This document shows, in pieces, positions 1 to 6,684 of a stretch of DNA of 21,082 nt (positions within the stretch are counted from its first letter, which is position 1; every line of letters starts with the position of its first letter). Both the position numbers and the translations under genes were made by a program. Origin of the DNA: Megamonas sp. UBA1799 (GTDB taxonomy: Bacteria; Bacillota; Negativicutes; Selenomonadales; Selenomonadaceae). The notes beneath the pieces were generated by a model, which saw nothing but the letters and a program-made list of their open reading frames with translations, had not been told where the DNA came from and ran no database searches. The stretch spans positions 1-21,082 of the forward strand of contig DCFR01000073.1 of the NCBI GenBank assembly GCA_002319815.1, read 5' to 3'.

Positions 1-463
1 GGCACATAACCCACATTGACAATAAGGCATTAATAAAACAAATCAGCAGCATCGGCGCATAATGTTTGGTAGAAACTTCGGCCGTCCCCAGGCAGCGGCC
101 CAGATACTGCACTAAAGAACCGATCAGATAAATTGCCGGCATTAAAATCGTTATATCCCGGGCGCTCAGAACACCACTCGTTAAAAGACTGGCGGCCGCG
201 CCAATACCGCCGCCCATACTCATCACGGCGGAAATCAAAACCGTAACGGCTTCGCCCGGCAGCCCCCACAAGGCCATAATCGGAGCAAAAACGACGCCTA
301 AAACCTTTAATAAACCGGTGACATTTAAAGCCTTGATAATTACAAAGGCCATTAAAACATTCGGCAGCATATTCGTCGTGCCAATAGTAAAGCCGCGGCG
401 GGCGCCGTCAATGAACATATCGATCACATTGAGTTTACGTTTTGCTTCTTCTGTATTTGCCAT
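1..463 (-). CDS. yjiG: YjiG-family inner-membrane protein (partial, C-terminus cut by window edge)
   Basis: Polytopic membrane protein of the nucleoside-recognition/gate (SpmB-like) superfamily; the transported substrate is not established. About 154 codons are visible, starting at an ATG at 463 with an AGAGGAGG ribosome-binding site. The N-terminus carries MFIDGARRGFTIGTTNMLPN, followed by hydrophobic segments and the GLPGEAVTVLISAVMSMGGG and GRCLGTAEV stretches that I recall from E. coli YjiG (about 153 residues). The gene is therefore probably cut only a few codons before its stop. It starts 25 bp after the yjiH stop, so the two are almost certainly co-transcribed and co-translated, as in E. 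coli, where this pair sits beside an isoaspartyl dipeptidase. Here the neighbour is a different peptidase/amidohydrolase. Family assignment is firm; function is inferred. Confidence 0.85.
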   Translation of the reverse strand, partial: MANTEEAKRKLNVIDMFIDGARRGFTIGTTNMLPNVLMAFVIIKALNVTGLLKVLGVVFAPIMALWGLPGEAVTVLISAVMSMGGGIGAAASLLTSGVLSARDITILMPAIYLIGSLVQYLGRCLGTAEVSTKHYAPMLLICFINALLSMWVMC

Positions 464-488
464 CTTTTATATCCTCCTCTTTGCCGCT

Positions 489-1163
489 TTAAGCTGCCTG
501 TTGTTTCTTATTAACAAATTTAATATAAACACGCAACAAATTGGTGCCAAAAACCTTAAAAAGCATCATCACAGCAAAAGGCACAATAATAGGCACAACT
601 AAAGTACTGAACAACGCAGCTCCGGATGAGAAATAATTGGTAATAATCCCATCAGCGGATAGCTGAAACATGCAGAATAGCGTTCTTTCATCATCAGTAC
701 ACAAATCCTGCTGGTAAAGCTGCTTAGCCATACCGGCTCCAGCATCGGTGCTCTGAAAGCTGGCAATGAGACCCAAGCCGCAGATTCCCGGAATGCCCAG
801 CATCGGCCGCAAGAAAGGCGTCATGATTTTTTGCGCGGCTTTCAGTCCGCCTAAACCCTCGACAACATTGACCACGCCTAAAGCAAAAATAACCGCTGGC
901 AAAAGAGATAATGCGAACATAAAACCGTCTTTAGCTCCGCTGCCGCCTATGCCGCGAAACTCAACCGCTTTGCCCGTAGCCGCGGCAATTTTTCCGAAAC
1001 TGCCGTCGAGCACGTTAAAATCCAAAACACTCCACCATGCCGTAGAAGAAGCAAAGACCCCGGAGAAAAAGATAATTGCCAAGAGCAGAACCACATAACT
1101 GTACCACTTCACATCTTCTTTTTCCGGAACAACGCTGACTTTCCCCTGCTTGTTTTCTTCCAT
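489..1163 (-). CDS. yjiH: YjiH-family membrane protein (nucleoside recognition/gate domain)
   Basis: 224-residue membrane protein, close to the roughly 227 residues of E. coli YjiH. A charged N-terminal 20 residues is followed by a hydrophobic segment (VVLLLAIIFFSGVFA), a central pair of helices, and a C-terminal VVPIIVPFAVMMLF segment near residues 187-203. The conserved polar stretch QSTDAGAGMA with a following SADGIITNYFSSGAAL matches the gate domain of this family. The ATG at 1163 is preceded by AAAAAAGGAGGAAGATGA, an ideal ribosome-binding site. It is the first gene of a two-gene unit with yjiG and has its own promoter and hairpin-bearing leader. Transport of a nucleoside, peptide or amino-acid derivative has been suggested for such pairs; the sequence does not decide. 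Confidence 0.85.
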   Translation of the reverse strand: MEENKQGKVSVVPEKEDVKWYSYVVLLLAIIFFSGVFASSTAWWSVLDFNVLDGSFGKIAAATGKAVEFRGIGGSGAKDGFMFALSLLPAVIFALGVVNVVEGLGGLKAAQKIMTPFLRPMLGIPGICGLGLIASFQSTDAGAGMAKQLYQQDLCTDDERTLFCMFQLSADGIITNYFSSGAALFSTLVVPIIVPFAVMMLFKVFGTNLLRVYIKFVNKKQQAA

Positions 1164-1213
1164 TCATCTTCCTCCTTTTTTACCGAAAAAATCTTTCATT
1201 TCCCGGTATTGTC

Positions 1214-1240
1214 CCTGACAGACCAATTGTCGCTGTCAGG
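1214..1240. repeat. 8-bp inverted repeat in the yjiH leader
   Basis: CCTGACAG and CTGTCAGG form a perfect 8-bp inverted repeat with an 11-base spacer, roughly 10-35 bases downstream of the predicted transcription start and about 50 bases upstream of the yjiH ATG. No T tract follows, so it is not a terminator. It could be a regulator operator or a 5'-UTR hairpin; no known family of site is recognised. Confidence 0.5.
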
Positions 1241-1254
1241 AAGTTATATCTTCC

Positions 1255-1283
1255 ATTATATAATTCTCCCTATAAAAAGTCTA
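1255..1283 (-). promoter_or_regulatory. Predicted sigma-A promoter for yjiHG
   Basis: On the minus strand TAGACT (1278-1283) is followed after 17 bp by a perfect TATAAT (1255-1260). It lies downstream of the amidohydrolase terminator and about 90 bp before the yjiH start, so yjiHG can be transcribed independently. Confidence 0.6.
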
Positions 1284-1324
1284 TGTGCTTTAAAGAATAA
1301 TGTATAAACTATTCGCAAAAAGCT

Positions 1325-1363
1325 AAAAAAACAGCTGCCACTCATTTTTCAACGAATGGCAGC
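1325..1363 (-). terminator. Intrinsic terminator of the M20 amidohydrolase gene
   Basis: In minus-strand RNA the arms at 1351-1363 and 1334-1346 form a 13-bp stem with two G-U pairs, closed by a GAAA-type loop and followed by seven T residues (1325-1331). It begins about 30 bp after the stop codon at 1395, so it ends the amidohydrolase transcript. Confidence 0.85.
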
Positions 1364-1394
1364 CGAATTTGCAACACAAATAAACGAGGGGAAA

Positions 1395-2534
1395 TTACCG
1401 GACGCGGGAAGCTAAAGCTTCAGTTAAAATGGCAACGCCGGTGAACATCGCCTCCGTTTTAAAATGCATGGCGGGATTATGCAAGCCGGGCGCAGCATCT
1501 GAGCCCAAAGCTAAAAAGGCGGTTTTCAGCGCCGGATCCGCTACTTTGTATTCATGAAAATCATCGCTGCCCGGCGTAACCAGCGGCGGGACACAATTCT
1601 CCTGTCCCAGCACGTGAGAAATCGCCGCACCCAAAGCATCAATACAGCTTTGATCATATTCAGCCGCTGGCACAGCATCGCCCAGCTTTAATTCCGCGCT
1701 GCAGCCGACAGCAGCGGCAGCTTTGCAAGCCATTTCCAGCTTTGCAACCATTTCCTTCATCAAATCATTTCTGGCCGCCCGCACATCCAGCGATAACACT
1801 GCTTTATTCGGAATAATGTTCACCATCGATCCGCCGCTGTGAATTCTCGTGACCTTAGCGGACCAAGTATCCGAAGGATTCAGCCAGATCGAGTTAATCG
1901 CGGCAATGACCAGCGCCGCCGCATCAATCGCATTGGCGCCCAAATGCGGACGAGCACCATGCGCCGTCTGTCCGTGCACAACGATCTCTGCCATAACGCT
2001 GGCGCCATGCCAAAGTGCCGGCGCGGCTTTACCATAGGGGATTTCCTGAATTGGCCGGATATGCACACCGTAAAACTCATCCATTCCCTTGGCGGCGCCG
2101 GCTTTAATCATGGACTTGGCGCCGGTTAATCTTTCTTCGGCTGGCTGAAAGATACCGCGTATTTTACCCTTTTTGACCAGCCCCAGTTCTTTAAGCTGCA
2201 GCAGCGTCCATATGCCCATCGTCATATGGCTGTCATGCCCACAGGCATGACAATAATACGTTTCGCCTTCTTCATTCGTAAACGGCAGCGCATCCATATC
2301 GGCACGCAGTCCGATGCATGGCCCCGGCACACCGCTGTCTATTTCGGCAACCAGACCGGTTTCCGTCACGCGCCTGACATTGATTCCGTGTTCCTGCAAT
2401 GTCTTTTCTACATAGGCAGAAGTTTTAACCTCTTCATAACCCCATTCAGGAATACTATGCAAATAATCATAGGTTTGCAGAATTGCTTTTTCCTGTTTTT
2501 TTACGGCTTCCATAATAGTTGTCAATGCTGTCAT
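1395..2534 (-). CDS. M20-family metallopeptidase / N-acyl-amino-acid amidohydrolase
   Basis: 379-residue di-metal hydrolase, expected to act in the cytoplasm on N-acyl amino acids or small peptides. Visible family motifs are GLRADMDALPF (75-85), the metal-binding CHACGHDSHM (95-104), QPAEE (130-134) with the catalytic/ligand glutamates, GVHIRP (156-161), and LHNPAMHF near the C-terminus supplying the last histidine. Length suits the YxeP/AbgB/ILL-type amidohydrolases. The ATG at 2534 lies directly against an AGGGAG sequence, which is too close to be its ribosome-binding site; a TTG at 2525 (three codons later) has better spacing and may be the true start. It is a single-gene unit closed by a terminator. 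Its position next to yjiHG suggests that the membrane pair may handle its substrate or product, but this is inference. Confidence 0.85.
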   Translation of the reverse strand: MTALTTIMEAVKKQEKAILQTYDYLHSIPEWGYEEVKTSAYVEKTLQEHGINVRRVTETGLVAEIDSGVPGPCIGLRADMDALPFTNEEGETYYCHACGHDSHMTMGIWTLLQLKELGLVKKGKIRGIFQPAEERLTGAKSMIKAGAAKGMDEFYGVHIRPIQEIPYGKAAPALWHGASVMAEIVVHGQTAHGARPHLGANAIDAAALVIAAINSIWLNPSDTWSAKVTRIHSGGSMVNIIPNKAVLSLDVRAARNDLMKEMVAKLEMACKAAAAVGCSAELKLGDAVPAAEYDQSCIDALGAAISHVLGQENCVPPLVTPGSDDFHEYKVADPALKTAFLALGSDAAPGLHNPAMHFKTEAMFTGVAILTEALASRVR

Positions 2535-2711
2535 CTCCCTAAATTATACATCAATAAATTATCTCGCATTTCTTACTATTAAGTAACATAGCACGATCAC
2601 TTTATTTTTGCAAGTTGAATTTAAAAATTTCCAGCATTTCCAAAAAACAAATCCAGCCTTTTGTCCGCCCATATGCTGCGCCTGCAGCAAAGCTGCCAAA
2701 TACCGCTCCGA

Positions 2712-3557
2712 CTACTTGACAAAATAAGGTTTAAACAAAAGCGTCAGGAAAAAAATCGCCGCCGCAATGACGACAATGGTTGCGCCGGCCGCCATATTAC
2801 AGTAATAAGCAAGAACCAGTCCGGTAAGGCCGGAAAGCAGCGCTGTTCCAATCGATAACATATGATAATGCTTGACATCATTCGTGATATTGCGGGCCGC
2901 GGCTGCCGGCAGCACCAACAGTGAATTGATAATCAGCAGTCCAACCCACTGAATACTAATGGAGACAACGACCGCCAACAAAGCCGCAAAAACGCTTTCC
3001 ACAAAAAGAGTAGAAATTCCACGGCTGCGTGCAAAAGACGGATTGATCGACAAGACGAGCAAACGATTAAAAATCAGCGCCCAGACAAATAGAACCGCGA
3101 AAAAAACGAATACCAGAGCCAGCAAATCCGCCGGAGTAATACTCAGTAAATCGCCAATTAGATAAGTAGAAAATTTGTTAAAGCCACCGCCATAGGACAT
3201 GAGCATCAGCCCCAGAGCAATCGCCGTCGAGGAAAATACGCCGATAATCGTATCAGTAGAAGCGCTGCTGCGGTTTTTAATCCAGGTAATCAAAAAAGAA
3301 AATAGAATTGAAAACACAACGAGCGACGCCAACGGAGAACCCGCCCCCAGCAAAACTCCGATTGCAATGCCGGTAAAGGACCCATGACCCAATGAATCAG
3401 AAAAAAACGCCATGCGGTTTGACACAACCATCGTGCTCAGCAAGCCAAAAAGCGGCGTCACCAAAAGAACCGCTAAAAAAGCATTTTTCATAAAAATATG
3501 ATCCATCCAGGCGAACGGAAACAGTAAATCAAGAACATGATAGATCGCTTCTATCAT
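2712..3557 (-). CDS. znuB: Metal (zinc/manganese) ABC transporter permease, ZnuB family
   Basis: 281-residue multi-spanning permease of the ABC-3 family, which forms the inner-membrane channel of Zn/Mn/Fe importers. The N-terminal FMKNAFLAVLLVTPLFGLLS segment and the SDSLGHGSFTGIAIGVLLG stretch (about residues 54-72) are typical of ZnuB/MntB proteins, and eight or nine hydrophobic segments run through to residue 275. The ATG at 3557 overlaps the ATPase stop as ATGA, with GGGAGG about nine bases upstream, indicating translational coupling. It is the last gene of a regulator-ATPase-permease unit. No periplasmic metal-binding (ZnuA) gene is present next to it, so a binding protein must come from elsewhere. 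Zinc is favoured over manganese because the upstream Fur-family gene looks Zur-like, but metal choice is not provable here. Confidence 0.87.
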   Translation of the reverse strand: MIEAIYHVLDLLFPFAWMDHIFMKNAFLAVLLVTPLFGLLSTMVVSNRMAFFSDSLGHGSFTGIAIGVLLGAGSPLASLVVFSILFSFLITWIKNRSSASTDTIIGVFSSTAIALGLMLMSYGGGFNKFSTYLIGDLLSITPADLLALVFVFFAVLFVWALIFNRLLVLSINPSFARSRGISTLFVESVFAALLAVVVSISIQWVGLLIINSLLVLPAAAARNITNDVKHYHMLSIGTALLSGLTGLVLAYYCNMAAGATIVVIAAAIFFLTLLFKPYFVK

Positions 3558-4345
3558 AGCGCTTCGCCTCCCTCCGGATTGCCGGCCAGCATGCCGAACA
3601 CCGCATGCGTTCTCGGATCATGAAAAACTTCTTCCGGCGTCCCGCTGCAAACGACACCATGATCGAGCAGAACAACCTGATCGGCATGTTTCGCTACCAA
3701 ATCCAGATCATGCGATATCAGAATGATGGCCATATCCTCTCTGGCCCGCAGATCAGCGACAATCTCATAAAAAAGTTCCAGTCCGTTCTTATCAACCCCC
3801 GACACCGGTTCATCCAGCAGCAGCAAATCCGGCAGCGGGTCCAAGGACAGCGCCAGCAAAACGCGCTGCAATTCGCCGCCCGAAAGTGCCCCCAGCCGCC
3901 GATCAATCAAATGATCCGCCTTGACGCGGGCCAGACTCGCCAGTACGCGCGGCCGCAGTTTCTTTCCCCGGCAAAGCCAGACGGGCCGCTTAGACAAGCA
4001 GGCCATAAAAATATCCATGACGCTTGTCGGCGCGCTGACATCAAACTGCAGATACTGCGGCACATAACCGATACGCGGATGCCCAGTATGTTTGCCCTTG
4101 GCGTCAACATAATGCAGCACGCCGGTATGCGGCACCTCTCCCAAAATTGCCTTCAGCAAAGTACTTTTCCCCGCCCCGTTAGGACCAATGAGCGCGGTAA
4201 GCTGACCGCAGTGGATATGCATATGAACATGAGAAAAAATATCCATGCGTCCGATATGGACGGAAAAATCCTCGATTTTTGTGCAGCAAAGCTTGGCACA
4301 ATCTCCGCCCGACAACGCATGGTGATGAAGAATCGTTTTGAACAA
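3554..4345 (-). CDS. znuC: Metal ABC transporter ATP-binding protein, ZnuC family
   Basis: 263-residue ABC ATPase that would energise the adjacent ZnuB-type permease. Walker A GPNGAGKST is at 54-62, the Q-loop VPQ at about 95-97, the signature LSGGELQRV at 154-162, Walker B LLLLDEP at 174-180 and the switch histidine in LISHDLD at 212. The start is a TTG at 4345, 15 bp after the regulator stop, with AGAGG upstream; no in-frame ATG lies early enough to include the first ABC beta strand (residues 24-40). The N-terminal extension is rich in His and Cys (HHH at 7-9, Cys 16, 20 and 21), with a further HVHMHIHC run at 39-46. This is unusual enough to suggest possible metal binding or may simply be a lineage trait. 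Co-transcribed with the regulator and permease. Confidence 0.87.
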   Translation of the reverse strand: MFKTILHHHALSGGDCAKLCCTKIEDFSVHIGRMDIFSHVHMHIHCGQLTALIGPNGAGKSTLLKAILGEVPHTGVLHYVDAKGKHTGHPRIGYVPQYLQFDVSAPTSVMDIFMACLSKRPVWLCRGKKLRPRVLASLARVKADHLIDRRLGALSGGELQRVLLALSLDPLPDLLLLDEPVSGVDKNGLELFYEIVADLRAREDMAIILISHDLDLVAKHADQVVLLDHGVVCSGTPEEVFHDPRTHAVFGMLAGNPEGGEAL

Positions 4346-4360
4346 ACCTGACCAACCTCT

Positions 4361-4813
4361 CTATTTTTTTGCCAGCTTGGACCGGCAGGACCAGCAAAGC
4401 CCATAAAACTCAAATACATGACCGGTCACGAGAAAGCCTCGTTTTTCCGCTTCTTTTTCATAAATTTTATTCATCGGGCAAATATCAATACATTCTGTTT
4501 TACCACAGGCAGTACAAACCAGATGATGATGGTGATGCCCCGGTTCAACCATCTCGTATGCATTGCCGGCCGAACGATAAATCTCATGCACAATGCCCAG
4601 CCCGACCATGAGCGTGAGATTCCGGTATACCGTATCCAGCGATACATCCGGCTGCTGCTTCCGCACGATCTCAAGCACCTGCTGCGCCGTAGGGAATTGT
4701 TCCCCGCCATCGAGCGCTTCCAGAACTGCCCGCCGCTGCGGCGTGATCTTATAACCCTTTGTCCGCAGCAGTTCCAGCCCCTGCGCTGCCGCCGGCTTTT
4801 TCTCTCTTTCCAT
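4361..4813 (-). CDS. Fur-family metal-responsive repressor, probably Zur-like
   Basis: 150-residue Fur-superfamily DNA-binding protein. A winged helix covers about residues 10-85, with the recognition helix SLDTVYRNL at 58-66. A His5 run (93-97) precedes the structural-zinc CxxC at 100-103, a second CxxC lies at 140-143, and there are extra cysteines at 108 and 112. These, and its place as first gene before a ZnuC/ZnuB pair, favour a zinc sensor (Zur) over Fur or PerR; the sequence alone does not exclude the others. The ATG at 4813 has AAGGTG six bases upstream. A palindrome and third half-site immediately upstream (4830-4861) suggest autoregulation of the whole unit. Confidence 0.85.
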   Translation of the reverse strand: MEREKKPAAAQGLELLRTKGYKITPQRRAVLEALDGGEQFPTAQQVLEIVRKQQPDVSLDTVYRNLTLMVGLGIVHEIYRSAGNAYEMVEPGHHHHHLVCTACGKTECIDICPMNKIYEKEAEKRGFLVTGHVFEFYGLCWSCRSKLAKK

Positions 4814-4829
4814 TGCTGCACCTTCTTAA

Positions 4830-4861
4830 ATAGTAATTTTACTATATGCTTTTCATAGTAA
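4830..4861. promoter_or_regulatory. Candidate Zur/Fur operator: three 7-bp half-sites
   Basis: ATAGTAA-tt-TTACTAT (4830-4845) is a perfect 7-2-7 palindrome, and a third copy of the half-site, ATAGTAA, lies at 4855-4861, so the TTACTAT unit can also pair with it across 9 bp. The site overlaps a possible minus-strand -10 element TATAGT (4841-4846) and sits 17-48 bp before the fur-family start. That is the expected place for autorepression. Confidence 0.55.
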
Positions 4862-4874
4862 CACAGAATTATTG

Positions 4875-4901
4875 AAAAAACCAGTGTCTTGTTTTACCTG
4901 G
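4875..4901 (-). terminator. Weak intrinsic terminator after the ABC-2 exporter
   Basis: In minus-strand RNA CCAGGT pairs with AC(A)CTGG, a six-pair stem with one bulged A, followed directly by six T residues (4875-4880). It starts about 30 bp after the permease stop and precedes the fur-family promoter region. The short stem makes this tentative. Confidence 0.4.
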
Positions 4902-4931
4902 ATGCAAACTATGCCTCAGTTGAATATGGCC

Positions 4932-5678
4932 TTAGCGGCGCAGACGGATAAAAGCCCGACAGCCGATAGCAAAGCCAACAACCAAATAAAGCAGCAATAC
5001 CACAACCGACCCGGACGCCACTGGGACGCCGCTGCCCAGCCCGCGCAGCAAATAGCTGGTATGCGTTAGCGGCAAAATCTCAATAAACCAGCGCAGCGCA
5101 TCCGGCAGCGTATGCGTAGAAAAAAAAGTTCCGCACAAGAAGGACATTGGCAGCAAAATATACGTATTCACCTGCCCCATTTCTTCATAAGTACGAATAA
5201 ACATCGCAGCAACAAAACCAATTTCAGCGAAAACGGCGCAATTTAAAACCAAAATCAACAGAAACAGCGGCGTAACAGCAAAATGCGCGCCAAAGAAATA
5301 TGCCAGTACCAAAATAATCGCCGAAGAAATCATCCCGCGCAGCACGGCGGCCAGAACTTTGCCAATGACAAAGGCCGGCGGCCAGATCGGCGCAATCATA
5401 TATTCTTCAATACTCTTATGATAAACACGCTCGGCATGTACCGGCGTAACGCTGTTAAAGCTGATATTCATGGAATTCAGCGCCAAAATGCCCGGCACAA
5501 GAAAATCCAGATAAGAGCCGCCAGCGCCGTTCTGGATACTGCGTCCCAGGCCCCAGCCAAAAGCTACCAGATAAAGCAGCGGCGCAACCATGCGGCTGAG
5601 AATAAAGGCCGTCAGCCGATGACGCAGCACCACCCAGTCGCGCCAGAATACCGTACCGATATCATAGATACGCTGCAT
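4932..5678 (-). CDS. ABC-2 type exporter permease (NodJ/DrrB-like)
   Basis: 248-residue integral membrane protein with about six hydrophobic segments and the ABC-2 arrangement: a short cytoplasmic N-terminus (VFWRDWVVLRHR), a first span with PLLYLVAFGWGLG (about 33-45), the conserved LDFLVPGILALNSMN stretch (57-71), the coupling region ERVYHKSIEEYMIAPIWPP, and MSFLCGTFFSTHTLP before the last spans. It forms the channel of an exporter with the ATPase encoded just upstream; start and stop overlap as TAATG, and AAGGAGGGG lies eight or so bases before the ATG at 5678. NodJ, drug and polysaccharide exporters share this fold, so the exported molecule cannot be named. Confidence 0.85.
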   Translation of the reverse strand: MQRIYDIGTVFWRDWVVLRHRLTAFILSRMVAPLLYLVAFGWGLGRSIQNGAGGSYLDFLVPGILALNSMNISFNSVTPVHAERVYHKSIEEYMIAPIWPPAFVIGKVLAAVLRGMISSAIILVLAYFFGAHFAVTPLFLLILVLNCAVFAEIGFVAAMFIRTYEEMGQVNTYILLPMSFLCGTFFSTHTLPDALRWFIEILPLTHTSYLLRGLGSGVPVASGSVVVLLLYLVVGFAIGCRAFIRLRR

Positions 5679-6544
5679 TAAAGCCCCTCCTTCCGTCCGG
5701 TCAGTTCAACAAAAACATCCTCAAGATTAGCCCGCCGGACCGAAGTGCTGCCGGTAAGGCCGGCAGCAAAAGCCACCGCATCCTGACGCGCCGGAAACAA
5801 ATGATAATCGCGGCTGCCGTCCGCCTCCCACTCAACCGCAAACGCGCCGACACGATGAATCAATGCCTCGGGAGAATCCACCGCCAGTAAATGGCCGTGA
5901 CTCATGACCGCCACCCGGTCACACAGCGTCTCCGCCTCTTCTATATAATGCGTCGTAATCAATACGGTCACGCCGTCCCGCCCCATACGGCGAATCAGTT
6001 CCCAAATACGGCGGCGAACCTGCGGATCCAAAGCCACCGTCGGCTCATCAAGAAACAAAATACGCGGCCGGTGCAGAAGAGCCCGGGCAATCAGCAACCG
6101 TCGCTTCATGCCGCCCGAGAGCTGCCGCACACTATCGTGCGTAACATCTTCCAGTTCCACATAGTGCAGAAGCTCAGCGATACGGCTGGCACGATCTTCC
6201 CGCTCCATATGATATAAGCGCGCATGCAGTTCTAAGTTTTCCCCTACCGTCAGATCCTGATCAAAATTCAAATTCTGCGGCACTACGCCGATCAGCTGCT
6301 TCATGGCCGCCTCATGCCCGGCCAGCGGCTGCCCCGCATAATAAATCTCCCCGCTGGTCGGCTGCGTCAGCATCGTCAGCATGCGGATTGTCGTTGTCTT
6401 CCCAGCGCCATTCGGACCTAACAGGCCAAAAATCTCTCCCGATCCGATATGCAGGGAAATACCATCGACCGCCGTTTTTTCGACCGTCTTGCCAGCCGCA
6501 TTTTTATGTAAAAATTTCTTGACTAAATTTTCAACCCGAATCAA
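5678..6544 (-). CDS. ABC-2 type exporter ATP-binding protein (DrrA/NodI-like)
   Basis: 288-residue ABC ATPase. Walker A GPNGAGKT is at 43-50, Q-loop VPQ at 88-90, the signature LSGGMKRRL at 142-150, Walker B ILFLDEP at 162-168 and the switch histidine in TTHYIEEAE at 199. The GMKRRL signature and the C-terminal domain of about 70 residues after the nucleotide-binding domain are typical of DrrA/NodI-type exporters. The start is a TTG at 6544 with GGTGGGAG upstream; translation from there places the first ABC strand correctly at residue 2. It forms a two-gene unit with the permease by TAATG overlap. A terminator-like hairpin separates it from the radical SAM gene upstream, so shared function with that pair is possible but not implied by the transcript layout. 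Confidence 0.87.
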   Translation of the reverse strand: MIRVENLVKKFLHKNAAGKTVEKTAVDGISLHIGSGEIFGLLGPNGAGKTTTIRMLTMLTQPTSGEIYYAGQPLAGHEAAMKQLIGVVPQNLNFDQDLTVGENLELHARLYHMEREDRASRIAELLHYVELEDVTHDSVRQLSGGMKRRLLIARALLHRPRILFLDEPTVALDPQVRRRIWELIRRMGRDGVTVLITTHYIEEAETLCDRVAVMSHGHLLAVDSPEALIHRVGAFAVEWEADGSRDYHLFPARQDAVAFAAGLTGSTSVRRANLEDVFVELTGRKEGL

Positions 6545-6585
6545 TCTCCCACCCCCTGAGCGTTTCTATTGTCGCATATTTTTTG

Positions 6586-6623
6586 CAAAAAGAAAAGAGC
6601 CCGCAACCGATAGCGACCTCTTT
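6586..6623 (-). terminator. Probable intrinsic terminator after the radical SAM gene
   Basis: Minus-strand RNA folds AAAGAG..CGC against GCG..CTCTTT (6594-6623) with one mismatch and a G-U pair inside the stem and an eight-base loop, followed by a T-rich TTTTCTTTTT. It lies about 60 bp after the radical SAM stop and about 50 bp before the ABC ATPase start. Confidence 0.55.
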
Positions 6624-6684
6624 CTCTCCCTCCGTCTATATACGCCAAAAAAATCGGCTTGGCAATGTCAAAACCGCTTTTGCC

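Noticed and set aside
2543..2548. TATAAT before the M20 amidohydrolase start
   Set aside because: No acceptable -35 at 16-18 bp and the resulting transcript would start almost on the ATG; likely chance.
2640..2711. GCAGC/GCTGC hairpin and ACAAA/TTTGT hairpin with T run after the znuB-type gene
   Set aside because: The GC hairpin lacks a following T tract, and the hairpin with a T tract has only a five-pair, mostly A-T stem; not convincing as a terminator.
3605..4351. 248-codon open frame on the plus strand opposite the znuC-type gene
   Set aside because: It is antisense to a gene with all ABC motifs, its protein shows no recognisable domain, and it has no ribosome-binding site; a shadow frame.
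6545..6684. Search for a precursor-peptide gene between the radical SAM and exporter genes
   Set aside because: Only a terminator-like hairpin and a purine-rich stretch are present; no start codon with a following frame of more than a few codons fits.
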